Source: Flavobacteriaceae bacterium
Lineage (GTDB): Bacteria > Bacteroidota > Bacteroidia > Flavobacteriales > Flavobacteriaceae
Length of the DNA: 64,000 nt
Direction of reading: 5' to 3'
NCBI GenBank assembly: GCA_026709415.1
Contig: JAPOSZ010000006.1
Span: forward strand, 1 to 64,000
Shown here: positions 41,031 through 51,724 of the stretch, in pieces
Numbering within the stretch: position 1 is the first letter of the stretch
How the letters are laid out: every line of letters starts with the position of its first letter
Translations under genes and position numbers: made by a program
The notes under the pieces: model-generated
What the model saw: only the letters and a program-made list of their open reading frames with translations
What the model was told of the DNA's origin: nothing
Databases searched by the model: none

Positions 41031-41996
41031 TTAGTCACTACAAATTTGTGCGATTTCTATAGCTAGATGGAGTGCTTTTGCTCCATCTTCAAGTGATGGA
41101 CTAGTTGGTGTATCATTCGTGATGGCGGAGGCAAAACTATTTAATTCTTGAAGTATGGCATTGCTGTTTTCGAATTGTTTATCGTCGAAAAATAATTGCT
41201 TTTTTTCACCCTCTGCGTTTTTTAAAATAAGACTATATTCATCAGGCTTTTCAGGAGCCTTTTTAAGAGATACTAACTCTGTTTTCCTAGAAAGAAAGTC
41301 AATAGAGATATATGAGTTTTTTTGAAAAAATCTTGATTTTCTCATTTTTTTTAATGAAATCCGACTAGCTGTTAAATTGGCCACACACCCATTTTCAAAT
41401 GTTATCCGAGCATTACATATATCTGGAGTCTTACTGATCACTGAAACACCCGAAGCATCAATTTTTTTTACCTTGGATTCAACTAAGTGGAGAATGATAT
41501 CGATATCATGAATCATCAAATCCAAAACAACGCTAACATCGGTACCTCTGGGATTAAATTCTGCTAATCGATGTGTTTCAATAAACATAGGATTATCGAT
41601 TTGATTTTCAGCATACTTGAAAGCTGGATTGAACCGCTCAACATGACCTACTTGCCCTTTGATATTATTTTTAAGCGCTAGTTCAATAATTTCATTTGCT
41701 TGATTAGTGGAGTAAGCGATGGGTTTTTCAATAAAAATGTGTTTGTTTTTATTGATAGCAATTTTGGCCATTTCATAGTGTGAAAGGGTTGGCGTAACGA
41801 TATTTACAACATCGACAGTATCCATCAATTCCTCTGCAGAACTGAATTTTTTTAATGAATCATTGGGTTGATGGCATTGACTTAAATCAACTTTAGGATC
41901 GTAATAGCCAATCAAATGATAATGAGGCGAAACTTTGAGATTTTTGATGTGAATTCTACCAAGGTGTCCAGCACCAAGAACGCCTGCTGTTAACAT
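41031..41996 (-). CDS. Gfo/Idh/MocA family oxidoreductase
   Basis: About 321 residues. The NAD(P)-binding motif is AGVLGAGHLGRIH at the very N-terminus. HIFIEKPIAYSTNQA carries the EKP signature and GQVGHVERFNPAF follows. These enzymes oxidise sugars or related alcohols; the substrate cannot be told. The frame is open upstream to 42062, but the conserved fold begins at the ATG at 41996, so I use that start. Confidence 0.88.
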   Translation of the reverse strand: MLTAGVLGAGHLGRIHIKNLKVSPHYHLIGYYDPKVDLSQCHQPNDSLKKFSSAEELMDTVDVVNIVTPTLSHYEMAKIAINKNKHIFIEKPIAYSTNQANEIIELALKNNIKGQVGHVERFNPAFKYAENQIDNPMFIETHRLAEFNPRGTDVSVVLDLMIHDIDIILHLVESKVKKIDASGVSVISKTPDICNARITFENGCVANLTASRISLKKMRKSRFFQKNSYISIDFLSRKTELVSLKKAPEKPDEYSLILKNAEGEKKQLFFDDKQFENSNAILQELNSFASAITNDTPTSPSLEDGAKALHLAIEIAQICSD

Positions 41997-42542
41997 AAGT
42001 TCGTTTAAGAAACTCCGCAACAAATGTATCAGAATGACATTGAAAAAACGGTTTGACATCAACTTTAGTAGATTCAGTGACTATTTACTGATGTTCATTT
42101 CACTTTGATGAAGTCAAACTGACAAAACTTGAATTCATGGTGAGGGTTTTCCACGATTCATATGAAATCAATGATGCATCAAAGAGCCAAGAAACGAATA
42201 GAATTTAACCTAGAAGGGATCATTTTAATGTTTCATTCATTGATGCCTTTTTCTCAGATTATTGTTTTTGAGAATGATATGCCAAAGTACCAGAGAGATT
42301 GTATAGGTTCCCCTTAGAATGGTAAATGCTTGTTCATCAAATCCATAATGATTTTTGGGAAATGCCACTGATTGAATCCTTCCGTATCGGTCTCATTTTG
42401 AAAATTTTCTTTTCTGCAATTAGAATTTTCACTCAATTCTTTATTGCAACCCCTTCCAGTATATATTTTCTTTAATTGGTGGATAGACTTTTAGATGTGT
42501 TTTTTTATAGATTGCTTTTCACTCACCACCATAATGCTCTAC
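41997..42542. other. Intergenic, no gene recognised
   Basis: About 540 AT-rich bases between the oxidoreductase start and the broken AAA copy. GAATGATATGCCAAAGTACC near 42274 weakly resembles the R repeat. Nothing else was recognised. Confidence 0.5.
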
Positions 42543-43037
42543 TTACCAAGTTTTAAAAGATGGCATTGAAATTGAAAAATCGCCATCAATTCCTAAATTT
42601 TGTGTTTCATCTAAAACTAACAAGGTCGGTTTCGATTTTATTAATTCTTCATTGACATAATTTATTTCTTCTTTCGTTTTTGTTCTTAATTCCGTTTTCC
42701 ACAGAGCAAGATCTACTTTTTGAGCGTGTATACATGTTTTCGGATCACTATCCTTTGTGGTTCGATAAAATAAATCAGTTGGATTTGAAAGCGTTTCAAT
42801 ATTTATTTTTACCACACTCCATTTTGACTTTTTAGCTGTTCTATCGCATTCGTGAATTAATGCGGTCTTGCTAATCCCTAGTGCTCCTTGAATTAAAAAA
42901 CTACTTCCTACGCCTTTTATTTTACTTTCGTTTAATAAATTTCTAAAATGATTTAATTCTTCCTTTTGTCCATGAAAATATCTTGCTTTATCTCTTTCAA
43001 TTCCAAAATAGACTTCTTTTTTATCAGATTTTAACAT
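42543..43037 (-). pseudogene. Broken AAA ATPase paralogue (copy 3), internal deletion
   Basis: 164 residues remain. The first 150 or so align closely with copy 1 (ERDKARYFHGQKEEL, SSFLIQGALGISKTALIHEC, TLLVLDETQNLG). The frame then jumps straight to the family C-terminus DFSISMPSFKTW, so about 200 codons are missing, and it then ends. The P-loop is also damaged: GALGISKT has Ser where the invariant Gly before Lys should be. It is almost certainly a non-functional relic of a copy-1-like gene. Confidence 0.85.
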
Positions 43038-43042
43038 ACCAT

Positions 43043-43082
43043 AAAAATATAGGAATTACTACATACCAAAATGCCAAAAGGT
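43043..43082 (+). repeat. R element (R5)
   Basis: It begins ATAAAAATATAGGAATTAC and continues to ATGCCAAAAGGT. It aligns with R4 100 bases to the right (ATAAAAATTTAGGAATTAG, then AAGTGGCAAAAGTT) in the same orientation. It lies just upstream of the broken AAA copy 3, but in antisense orientation to it. Confidence 0.6.
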
Positions 43083-43142
43083 CTCATGGAAATACCAATT
43101 AGAGTGTATATTCGAGTAATTCGGTGAGATTAAACTACTCTA

Positions 43143-43181
43143 TAAAAATTTAGGAATTAGATACTAAAGTGGCAAAAGTTA
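43143..43181 (+). repeat. R element (R4), at the 3' end of the Fic gene
   Basis: ATAAAAATTTAGGAATTAG followed by ATACTAAAGTGGCAAAAGTT. Its inner end touches the stop codon of the Fic gene (43179-43181), so it would be the left end of a cassette containing Fic. No clear inverted partner was found to the right of Fic. Confidence 0.65.
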
Positions 43182-44090
43182 GTACGATACCTCCCCTTGG
43201 TAGGAGTTATCTTTGTCCAATATTCTTTCTTTTGTTTTTTCAAAACAAATTTCTTTTTGGGGAGATAATTGCTTTACTCTTGTTCTCAAAAATTTTTTAG
43301 TCTGATTTAGCATAAACGATTGAAAATACTTTAAATCATTGGTGTCTTGACTTTGGTATAAGGCTTTCCAATACTTCGGTTTATCACGCAATAAAATAAT
43401 GCTTAAAGTACATTGATGATAATGCTGTATGTAATTCATTAATAATCTTGATAAACGACTATTTCCATTAATAAACGGATGTATCGTGACCGTTTTTAAT
43501 TGTATCTCAAATGCAAAGTCGTAAATCTTAAAAATATCACCAGAGAATGTTTTGATTCGGCTATTGATATCTTCTACTAAACTCGCAACATGAGAAGGAA
43601 TCACATGAAAATCAATTCCAGATCGTCTGGGCTCAATCCCGTAACTCACATTGACTCTGCGAAAATGTCCTTTTCGTCCATCAAAAGTTCCATTTGGCGA
43701 TGGATACAATTTTTCTTCGTTTTTCAAAATGGTCGCAGATAAATCTTGGATCGTATCGACCGACAATTCTTTTTTTTGCTCTGCAAGTTCTAAGACAACT
43801 TTTAATGCTTCGTGATGATCTTCTAAGCGAGTAATATAATTGGGATGTTGAATGTTATCGGGATAAATTCCATGTTTTAATATCATATAAGTGTCGGCAT
43901 GGGAATAAGGAATCCCCTCTAATTTGCAACTATGATAAGTAATGGACATCTTATTGAAATCAATGTAATCACTATCGTATTGGGTTAGATCTAAATAACT
44001 ATTAGATAACGCAATAAATTTTTTTTTGTCCATCTCGACACCGAAAAATGATGTGTCTGGCAAAGTTAAAAAATCCTCATGGCTCCACAA
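43179..44090 (-). CDS. Fic-domain protein (probable AMP transferase, class II)
   Basis: 303 residues from TTG 44090; a later ATG at 44033 (MDKKKF) could also be the start. The catalytic motif reads HPFINGNSRLSR, where HPFxxGNGRxxR is standard; His and the Arg that hold the phosphates are kept, but Ser replaces the second Gly and Asn takes the acidic position. The N-terminal SCKLEG matches the inhibitory (S/T)xxxE(G/N) helix of class II Fic proteins. Such enzymes AMPylate protein hydroxyls. The altered motif may reduce or change activity. Neighbours are the broken AAA copy and IS debris. Confidence 0.8.
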   Translation of the reverse strand: MWSHEDFLTLPDTSFFGVEMDKKKFIALSNSYLDLTQYDSDYIDFNKMSITYHSCKLEGIPYSHADTYMILKHGIYPDNIQHPNYITRLEDHHEALKVVLELAEQKKELSVDTIQDLSATILKNEEKLYPSPNGTFDGRKGHFRRVNVSYGIEPRRSGIDFHVIPSHVASLVEDINSRIKTFSGDIFKIYDFAFEIQLKTVTIHPFINGNSRLSRLLMNYIQHYHQCTLSIILLRDKPKYWKALYQSQDTNDLKYFQSFMLNQTKKFLRTRVKQLSPQKEICFEKTKERILDKDNSYQGEVSY

Positions 44091-44449
44091 TCAGTGATTT
44101 ACGAAAAACACATCAAAAATAGCTGCACTATATTGTTCTCATTTCATCTATTCTTCGTGTGCGACTGACTATTAAAGCATGATTTGTATGCATTTAATGG
44201 AAATTTTACGATTGTCTAGCATCGGAGAAAAAGCCGAAAAACGGTTGATTGATGAACTTATACCAATTTGTGTTCTGTATTATTGTTACTTGATTCTCAT
44301 CTTATGGCCATCAAACTAAGCAGATACATTATGAAATACAAAGATTTTGTCCTAACTCTAAAAAGCAATTTAAAATGCAAATTAGTATTAGGAAGAACAA
44401 AATGTGATGACCCAAATGTCAATCGTGACCTATCCAACAACACGTAGGG
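44091..44449. other. Intergenic, no gene recognised
   Basis: About 360 bases upstream of the Fic gene without a recognisable coding or RNA feature. It merges into the IS1595-like relic. Confidence 0.4.
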
Positions 44450-45060
44450 CACCAAACAATGGCATATTGTTGTCTTGACGGTCCCAATAAAACGAAATTT
44501 TCTATTAAATCAAGTCCAGTGATAGGAAGCTTCCAAGTCGAGTTATCCGACATGGACTATTCTCATTTATTACAACACTAACCATGTTAAAGGCATATCA
44601 TCCGCTCGGTAATCCAAAGAACTGGGTCCCACACAAAAATCGGCTTAGTTTCTATTGCGACACATCCGATCGACTTTCGAAAGTAATAAAGAAAAACTCA
44701 AAGGAACTATTGAAGTTGATGAAACCGATTGGCGAATTATGAAAAAAATACCTTTAAAAAACGATTAGCATGACGCATATTAAGTTGAAGTGCCGTAGGG
44801 AGATTCTTTGTGAATGGGGTGAAATGCCGAGAAACCAACCAAATCATTGTGTATTCTACAAACATACGAATAGCGAAACACTTCATGAATTTAGAACAAT
44901 CATACAGCTGACGATAGCCACATTTATACTGATGCCGCACGTTGTTATTTCGGTGTTCTAAGAAATCATCAGGTGTTGAATCAACGGTAATACCAATTAG
45001 TTTTCTAAATGACTATTCCGAGATGTGGAAAAAAGATTAAAGACTTCTATTTTTCTCCAT
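44450..45060 (+). pseudogene. Heavily decayed IS1595-family (ISXO2-like) transposase
   Basis: Short segments in changing frames keep the order of an IS1595 DDE transposase. LKGTIEVDETDW (near 44700) corresponds to the first catalytic Asp region (usual form GxxExDExxxGG). HIYTDAARCYFGVLRNHQVLNQ (near 44920) corresponds to the second Asp region. Many stops and frameshifts lie between them. No ends or target duplication could be identified. Confidence 0.55.
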
Positions 45061-45434
45061 ACAGAGAAATCGCTTTTAACCCATGGGGTAGTTGATCTAT
45101 CAAATCTTTAAGTGTTTCAAACAGTTTGTTGTCCAGAAATTTTTCTCGAACTTCCGTCTATATCCGCTTGACAAGATATAGTCTCGATGAAGCAATCCTT
45201 CGGCTCGTTGATCAAACTCCTTTTTTCAATGGGATATTTGAACCAGACGAAATTCAAAACGACGAACGACTCACTACTAGTTACCGTGATGCTCTTTGGA
45301 GGCTTATTATACCACTTTATATTTGAATTCTAGAGTATGCCGTCATCGTTTCATATCACTAAATGTTCGCTATAAAATATAACTTAAGCCACTGTCCTAA
45401 TTTTAAGGACAGAACAGTGTGATAACTCATATGG
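45061..45434. other. Intergenic debris with an IS-like hairpin
   Basis: A 66-residue open frame (45126-45326) shows no known domain. CTGTCCT at 45392-45398 pairs perfectly with AGGACAG at 45406-45412 around a seven-base loop. This resembles the GGACAGT end noted at 4981. It could also act as a terminator-like hairpin, but no T run follows. Confidence 0.4.
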
Positions 45435-45902
45435 TTAATCAAAATTTAGACTTTGCTTTTTGATTCTTTCCAAATCTTTTTGAGTTTCTTTTTCTTTCAA
45501 CGCTTCTCTTTTATCATGTAGTTTTTTCCCACGTGCCAAGGCGATTTCTAATTTCGCAAATCCTTTGTTATTTATAAAGAGTTTGGTAGGGATTATGGTA
45601 TGCCCTTTAGTGGTAACTCTTCGAAATAAAACCCTCAATTCCTTTTTATTCAACAGAAGCTTTCGAGAATGTTTTGTTTTGTGATTGAAGTTGTAAGCAT
45701 ATTCATACGGTTCGATATGCATGTTGATGACAAATAACTCGCCCATTTTATTGAATTCACAAAAACTCTCAACGATAGAAACCTGCTTTAACCTAATGGA
45801 TTTGATTTCACTGCCAGTCAAAACAATTCCAGCGGTGTACTTTGAGAGAAGGTCATATTGAAATCGAGCTTTTCTGTTGACAACAATTGTAGAAGCTTTC
45901 AT
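45435..45902 (-). CDS. smpB: SsrA-binding protein SmpB
   Basis: 155 residues from the ATG at 45902 (MKASTIVVNRKARFQYDLL). It is the partner of tmRNA in ribosome rescue. Motifs: TAGIVLTGSEIKSIRLKQV, EPYEYAYNFNHKTKHSRKLLL, and the basic tail GKKLHDKREALKEKE that reaches the decoding site. The frame is open to 45974, but that extension is not part of the family. tmRNA itself is not in the window. Confidence 0.96.
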   Translation of the reverse strand: MKASTIVVNRKARFQYDLLSKYTAGIVLTGSEIKSIRLKQVSIVESFCEFNKMGELFVINMHIEPYEYAYNFNHKTKHSRKLLLNKKELRVLFRRVTTKGHTIIPTKLFINNKGFAKLEIALARGKKLHDKREALKEKETQKDLERIKKQSLNFD

Positions 45903-46006
45903 AATCTTGAAATCAAGAAACTGATGACTCAGTGAAGTAATCTCGTTATCGAATCCACAAAAGTAACCAACCATAAAGGGATTGGAAACCTATGGCGATC
46001 TCATGG

Positions 46007-48607
46007 TTATACGCTAGTCACTAAATCGAGAGGGGAAATTGTAAAGGAATCGTTTAGATAGTCAATCAATACGCCAGATTGGGAAAGTTCTGAACTTCTT
46101 ATCAGTTCTTTACTCAATGGGTTTAATATTTTTCGTTCAATCGTTCTTTTGACTGGTCGGGCACCATACTCTGGTTCAAATCCTGTTTTGGCAATAGCCT
46201 TTCGAGCATTTTCACTAACCTTAACGGTTAACTCAGCTTTGATTTTTTCAATGACTCGATTAATTTGAATATCTACAATTTGAAAGATTTCATCAAACGT
46301 TAATGGTGAAAACATAACAATATCATCGATGCGATTTAAAAATTCGGGTCTAATGGTTTGTTTTAAAAGCTTCAGCACATGATTCCTTGCGTCTCTTTCA
46401 GCCTCTTCAAAGTCTTCAATCGTACCAAAAGAGGCCATGATTAAATCAGAACCTAAATTGCTCGTCATGATGATGATGGAATTGCGAAAATTGGCGATTC
46501 TCCCTTTGTTGTCGGTTAATCTACCTTCATCCAATACCTGAAGTAATACATTAAACACGTCTGGATGGGCCTTTTCAATTTCATCAAGCAAAATCACGGA
46601 ATAGGCTTTTCTGCGGACCGCTTCGGTTAACTGTCCTCCTTCATCATAACCAACATAGCCAGGTGGGGCGCCAACCAACCTGCTGACCGAGTGCCGTTCT
46701 TGATATTCGCTCATATCAATGCGAGTGATGTTTTTCTCGTCATCAAAAAGGACTTCTGCGAGTGACCGAGCTAATTCTGTTTTTCCGACCCCTGTGGTCC
46801 CTAGAAACAAAAAACTTCCGATGGGTTTGTTGGCATCTTGTAATCCCGCTCGAGATCTTCGCACGGCATCACATACTTTTTGTACGGCTTCATCTTGTCC
46901 GACCAATCGTTTAAAAATATGGGTTTCCAAAGAGAGCAGTTTTTCTTTTTCAGTTTGTAATAATTTGGCTACAGGTATTCCAGTCCATTTAGCTACAATT
47001 TCGGCAATATCATCATAGACGACAACTTCAGTAATCAAAGGATTATTCGATCGGATTTGGGTTATCTGTTCTTGAATGGTTTCCACTTTGATTTGCTGTT
47101 CTTTCAGTTTACCATATCGAATTTCAGCCACTTTAGCATAATCCCCTTCTCTTTCAAAGCGATCGGCTTGAAGTTTCAAATGTTCAATTTCTTGCTTGGT
47201 GGATTGAAGTCGATCGATTAATTCTTTTTCTTGACTCCATCGAGCATAAAGTTCAGATCGCTCTTCTTTTAATTCAGCTAAAGTACTTTTTAATTTGGTG
47301 ATTTTTTTCTGATCTTTTTCTCGAATAATAGCGGCCAATTCTATTTCAAGTTGACGAATTTTACGATCTAATGAATCCAACTCCTCGGGTTTTGAATTGA
47401 TTTCAATTCTCAATTTTGAGGCCGCTTCATCAATTAAATCGATGGCTTTATCAGGAAGAAATCGATTGGAAATATAGCGATCGGATAAGGTTACCGCACC
47501 GATGATAGCATTGTCTTGAATGCGCACCTTATGATGCGCTTCATATTTTTCTTTGATGCCCCTCAATATTGAAATCGCATCTTCTGTAGACGGTTCATCA
47601 ACGATCACTTTTTGGAATCGTCTTTCCAATGCTTTGTCTTTTTCGAAATATTTTTGGTATTCATCTAGGGTGGTCGCCCCAATGGCTCGGAGGTTCCCTC
47701 GAGCCAGTTCGGGTTTCAAAATGTTGGCGGCATCCATAGCTCCATTATTGGCTCCGGCTCCAACCAAGGTGTGAATTTCATCGATGAACAAAATGATACG
47801 TCCATCGCTTTTGGTCACTTCTTTAATCACACTTTTAAGTCTTTCTTCGAAATCACCCTGAAATTTTGCACCAGCAATCAAACTACCCATATCTAGAGCA
47901 TAAACAACTTTTTCTTTTAGGTTTTCTGGGACATCTCCATTGATGATACGATGCGCCAAGCCTTCAGCAATCGCTGTTTTTCCCGTTCCGGGTTCGCCAA
48001 CTAAAATGGGATTGTTTTTCGTTCTTCGAGAAATGATTTGTAATAATCTTCGAATCTCATCTTCACGTCCGATGACGGGATCTAATTTATTTTCTGAAGC
48101 CAATTGGTTAAGGTTTTTTGCGAATTTTTCAAGGGCTCGATAATTGGACTCTGCATTAGGCGAGGTCACTTTCTCGCCCTGTGAAAGCTCTTTAAGGGCA
48201 CTTTTTAAAAATCGCTTACGCACCCCTTGTACTTTTAGCATTTTACCCACTTCTGTATTGGAATCCAGAAGGGCTTCAATCAAGTGCCCAGCAGTTACGT
48301 ATTGATCGCTTTGTTCTTTGGCTATCGATGCCGCAGTAGACAAGATTTGATATAGTTCCATGGACACAACACTTTCTTTGTCAAATACTTTGGCTATGCT
48401 TTTAATCAATAAATCATTTTCTTGTTTGATTCTATGGATGTCGATACCGATTTTTTCAAAGACAACAGGTAACACATTCGCATCAATTTTTATCATAGAA
48501 TCCAAAAGATGTTCTGCTTTGGTCTCCTGGTGATTCAATGATTTTGCCAACACCAAAGATTGATTCAAAATCTCTTGTGCCTTTAATGTCAAATCATTCA
48601 CATTCAT
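46007..48607 (-). CDS. clpB: ATP-dependent disaggregase ClpB
   Basis: 866 residues with the full ClpB layout: N-domain, first AAA module with Walker [11 protein letters not shown], a middle coiled coil (about residues 410-520), and second AAA module with Walker [11 protein letters not shown] and the ClpB sequence [22 protein letters not shown]. It rescues aggregated proteins with DnaK. The coiled-coil M-domain separates it from ClpA and ClpC. It is divergent from glyA across a 339-base gap. Confidence 0.97.
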   Translation of the reverse strand: MNVNDLTLKAQEILNQSLVLAKSLNHQETKAEHLLDSMIKIDANVLPVVFEKIGIDIHRIKQENDLLIKSIAKVFDKESVVSMELYQILSTAASIAKEQSDQYVTAGHLIEALLDSNTEVGKMLKVQGVRKRFLKSALKELSQGEKVTSPNAESNYRALEKFAKNLNQLASENKLDPVIGREDEIRRLLQIISRRTKNNPILVGEPGTGKTAIAEGLAHRIINGDVPENLKEKVVYALDMGSLIAGAKFQGDFEERLKSVIKEVTKSDGRIILFIDEIHTLVGAGANNGAMDAANILKPELARGNLRAIGATTLDEYQKYFEKDKALERRFQKVIVDEPSTEDAISILRGIKEKYEAHHKVRIQDNAIIGAVTLSDRYISNRFLPDKAIDLIDEAASKLRIEINSKPEELDSLDRKIRQLEIELAAIIREKDQKKITKLKSTLAELKEERSELYARWSQEKELIDRLQSTKQEIEHLKLQADRFEREGDYAKVAEIRYGKLKEQQIKVETIQEQITQIRSNNPLITEVVVYDDIAEIVAKWTGIPVAKLLQTEKEKLLSLETHIFKRLVGQDEAVQKVCDAVRRSRAGLQDANKPIGSFLFLGTTGVGKTELARSLAEVLFDDEKNITRIDMSEYQERHSVSRLVGAPPGYVGYDEGGQLTEAVRRKAYSVILLDEIEKAHPDVFNVLLQVLDEGRLTDNKGRIANFRNSIIIMTSNLGSDLIMASFGTIEDFEEAERDARNHVLKLLKQTIRPEFLNRIDDIVMFSPLTFDEIFQIVDIQINRVIEKIKAELTVKVSENARKAIAKTGFEPEYGARPVKRTIERKILNPLSKELIRSSELSQSGVLIDYLNDSFTISPLDLVTSV

Positions 48608-48946
48608 TTTGATTTACAGTTTTATAAAAGTTACAACACTTTAATTTCAATTATTGTACCAATGCCATAAAGCGACAAATTGTCAGTCATTTAAAATAAT
48701 GATTAATCTTTTGAAAAACAACATTTTATAAATAATATTTTGAGTTACTGTTGAACTATTATATCTAGAAAGGAAGCCATGTTTTATCGACTTTCCAATA
48801 AAATGTCAATCGGAAATAATCTGTGGTTGATTCAAATCTTATGGCTTTATTTGATGAGTTAAATGTTTAATTTTCAAGAGATTTAATCCTTATATTGATG
48901 CTTAAAAATTTACTTTTGACATCCAACTTCAATCGTATTTACAGTG
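48608..48946. promoter_or_regulatory. Divergent clpB/glyA promoter region
   Basis: 339 AT-rich bases between two divergent genes. TTTTGACATCC near 48914 followed by TATTTAC about 20 bases on is a plausible -33/-7 pair for glyA. I do not recognise a CIRCE or HAIR site for clpB. Confidence 0.4.
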
Positions 48947-50215
48947 ATGGATGCCGAACTATTTTCTCTCATAGAAGCTGAAAAAAAAAGACAAACAGAG
49001 GGTATTGAACTCATCGCCTCAGAAAACTTTACTTCTCAGAATGTCCTCAAGGCCACCGGTTCGATTTTGACTAATAAATATGCCGAAGGATATCCTGGAA
49101 AGAGATATTATGGGGGGTGTCAAATAGTCGATCAAATCGAACAATTAGCCATTGATCGGGCCAAAGAATTATTCCATGTGCAATTTGCTAATGTTCAACC
49201 TCACTCGGGATCTCAAGCTAACACTGCCGTGTATTCTACATTTTTAAAACCTCATGATTCCATTCTTGGATTTGATTTAGCTCATGGTGGTCATCTCACC
49301 CATGGTTCACCCGTTAATTTTTCAGGTTTGCTGTATGATGCCCATTTTTATGGCGTGGATAAAAAATCAAATACTATCGATTATGATTTATTGGAATCAA
49401 AAGCCAAGAGTGTCAAACCTAAATTAATTATTGCGGGAGCTTCAGCATATCCAAGGGATATTGACTATGAAGCATTCGGAAGCATTGCGGACAAAGTTGG
49501 CGCGACATTACTGGCCGATATTTCTCATCCAGCTGGTTTAATTGCCACAGGGTTGTTGAATAATCCGTTTCCGCATTGTCATGTGGTGACCACCACGACT
49601 CATAAAACATTGCGAGGCCCTAGGGGAGGCGTTATCTTGATGCACAAAGACTATGAAAATCCTTTTGGTTTAAAATTCAAGAATGGTAATCTCAGAAAGA
49701 TGTCTCACTTGATCAATATGGCCGTTTTTCCTGGTAACCAGGGAGGCCCTTTGGTCCACTCCATTGCAGGAAAGGCGGTTGCTTTTAAAGAAGCTCAAAC
49801 AGAAGATTTTAAAATATATGCCATGCAGGTCCAAAAAAACGCAAAAGCACTGGCCGAGTCATTTATCGAAAGAGATTACCATTTGGTTTCTGGTGGTACC
49901 GATAATCATTTGATGTTGATTGATTTGAGAAATAAAAATATCACAGGAAAACAAGCCGAAGAAACACTAGAAAAAATTGAAATAACGGTCAACAAAAATA
50001 TGGTTCCGTTTGATGATCAGTCTCCTTTTGTTACATCGGGAATTCGAATTGGAAGCCCCGCTATGACAACCCGCGGGTTAAAAGAAAATCATATGGATCA
50101 AATTGTTGATTTTATAGATCAGGGACTAACACATATGAATAATGAATCCAAATTAAACGCGATTGCCATAGAGGTCAATCGATTTATTTCGCCTTTCCCA
50201 TTGGTCAATCTGTAA
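48947..50215 (+). CDS. glyA: Serine hydroxymethyltransferase
   Basis: 422 residues. It interconverts serine and glycine with tetrahydrofolate and PLP. The N-terminal [32 protein letters not shown] and the PLP lysine region [14 protein letters not shown] are all intact. ATG 48947 is used; a GTG three bases earlier is the only alternative close by. Confidence 0.97.
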   Translation: MDAELFSLIEAEKKRQTEGIELIASENFTSQNVLKATGSILTNKYAEGYPGKRYYGGCQIVDQIEQLAIDRAKELFHVQFANVQPHSGSQANTAVYSTFLKPHDSILGFDLAHGGHLTHGSPVNFSGLLYDAHFYGVDKKSNTIDYDLLESKAKSVKPKLIIAGASAYPRDIDYEAFGSIADKVGATLLADISHPAGLIATGLLNNPFPHCHVVTTTTHKTLRGPRGGVILMHKDYENPFGLKFKNGNLRKMSHLINMAVFPGNQGGPLVHSIAGKAVAFKEAQTEDFKIYAMQVQKNAKALAESFIERDYHLVSGGTDNHLMLIDLRNKNITGKQAEETLEKIEITVNKNMVPFDDQSPFVTSGIRIGSPAMTTRGLKENHMDQIVDFIDQGLTHMNNESKLNAIAIEVNRFISPFPLVNL

Positions 50216-50403
50216 ATTGGCTTTAAATTCTTTAAAGTTATTAAAAATCATGGGGATATGAAATCACCTCTCTGTTCGACTCAAAGCAGAAAGAATTAAG
50301 ATTCTACCATTTCATATAGTTTTGCAACTTCGGAATTTTCTTTTGAGGGCTGATTCTACTTATTCACTCATTAACCAATGTTTTAATTCAAAAAATCACA
50401 CAA

Positions 50404-51684
50404 ATGATAAAAAAGCTAGTTTATGGAATTTGTTTGCTTCCTATCCTTTCCAATGCTCAAAAAACTTATATACATGCTGGAGAGTTATTTGATAGTGAAA
50501 ATGGAAAGATTCTTAAAGAGCAAACGATTATTATCCAGGATAATCTCATTGAATCTGTTGAAGATGGTTACCTAACCCCTGAAGATAAGAACATAAAAGT
50601 TGTTGACTTAAATGAGAAAACAGTCTATCCAGGATTTATTGATTTGCATGTTCATATTGAAAGTGAAAGCAATCCTAATGCATATCTGCAAAGATTTCAA
50701 TTAAATCCTGCGGATATCGCTTTTAATTCTACGGTTTTTGCATTAACGACTTTGAAAGCAGGCTTTACTACGGTTCGAGATGTGGGAGGAACTGGTGTTA
50801 ACATCGCCATTAGAAATGCCATTAATACTGGAAAAGTTAGAGGACCACGAATTTTCACTTCAGGAAAAATAATTTCTTCTACCGGAGGTCACGGAGATCC
50901 AACTAATGGATTTCGAGATGATATAAAAGGAGATCCAGGGCCCAAACAAGGTGTTGTTAACTCCGTTGATGATGCCAAAAAAGCGGTACGCCAGCGATAT
51001 AAAAACGGTGCTGATTTGATAAAAATCACAGCAACTGGCGGGGTGATTAGTGTTGCTAAAAGTGGACAAAATCCACAGTTTTTTGAAAACGAAATCAAAG
51101 CGATTGTTGATACGGCAACGGATTATGGAATGAAAGTCGCTGCTCATGCTCATGGTGATGAGGGAATCGCAAGAGCTGTTCGAGCAGGTGTCACCACCAT
51201 CGAACACGGAACTTTAATGAGTGACAGTACGATGGCATTAATGGTGGAAAGAAATGTTTATCTAGTTCCAACCATCACTGCAGGAAAGTCAGTTGCCGAA
51301 TATGCCAAGATACCAGGATACTATCCAGCTATTGTCGTACCTAAAGCCATAGCCATAGGAGCTCAAATTCAAGATACGTTTGGAAAAGCTTACAAACGTG
51401 GTGTTCCTATTGCATTTGGTACTGATGCAGGAGTTTTTCCTCATGGAGATAATGCCAAAGAGTTTTTTTATATGGTAGAAGCAGGTATGCCAAATGTTGA
51501 AGCTCTTCAGTCGGCAACAATAACGGCAGCTCGATTACTTGATCAAGAAAATACAATAGGTCAAATTGCGCCGGGATATTATGCCGATATTGTGGCTTCT
51601 GATGAAAATGCGTTGGATAATATTAAAACCCTTCAGAAAATCACTTTTGTCATGAAGGATGGGAAGATATACAAGCACAAATAA
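50404..51684 (+). CDS. Secreted metal-dependent amidohydrolase
   Basis: 426 residues with an N-terminal signal peptide (MIKKLVYGICLLPILSNAQ, cleavage after Ala). The amidohydrolase metal ligands are visible as DLHVHIES near residue 80, a Lys in ADLIKITATGG, His in VAAHAHGDEG, His in TTIEHGTLM and Asp in AFGTDAGVFPHG. Bacteroidota members are often annotated as imidazolonepropionase-like or Xaa-Pro dipeptidase-like exported amidohydrolases. The substrate is not known. It is monocistronic, after a 188-base gap from glyA. Confidence 0.87.
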   Translation: MIKKLVYGICLLPILSNAQKTYIHAGELFDSENGKILKEQTIIIQDNLIESVEDGYLTPEDKNIKVVDLNEKTVYPGFIDLHVHIESESNPNAYLQRFQLNPADIAFNSTVFALTTLKAGFTTVRDVGGTGVNIAIRNAINTGKVRGPRIFTSGKIISSTGGHGDPTNGFRDDIKGDPGPKQGVVNSVDDAKKAVRQRYKNGADLIKITATGGVISVAKSGQNPQFFENEIKAIVDTATDYGMKVAAHAHGDEGIARAVRAGVTTIEHGTLMSDSTMALMVERNVYLVPTITAGKSVAEYAKIPGYYPAIVVPKAIAIGAQIQDTFGKAYKRGVPIAFGTDAGVFPHGDNAKEFFYMVEAGMPNVEALQSATITAARLLDQENTIGQIAPGYYADIVASDENALDNIKTLQKITFVMKDGKIYKHK

Positions 51685-51724
51685 TCAAATTGAGCTGTTG
51701 GTGGTTTTCTTCGGATAAGTCATG

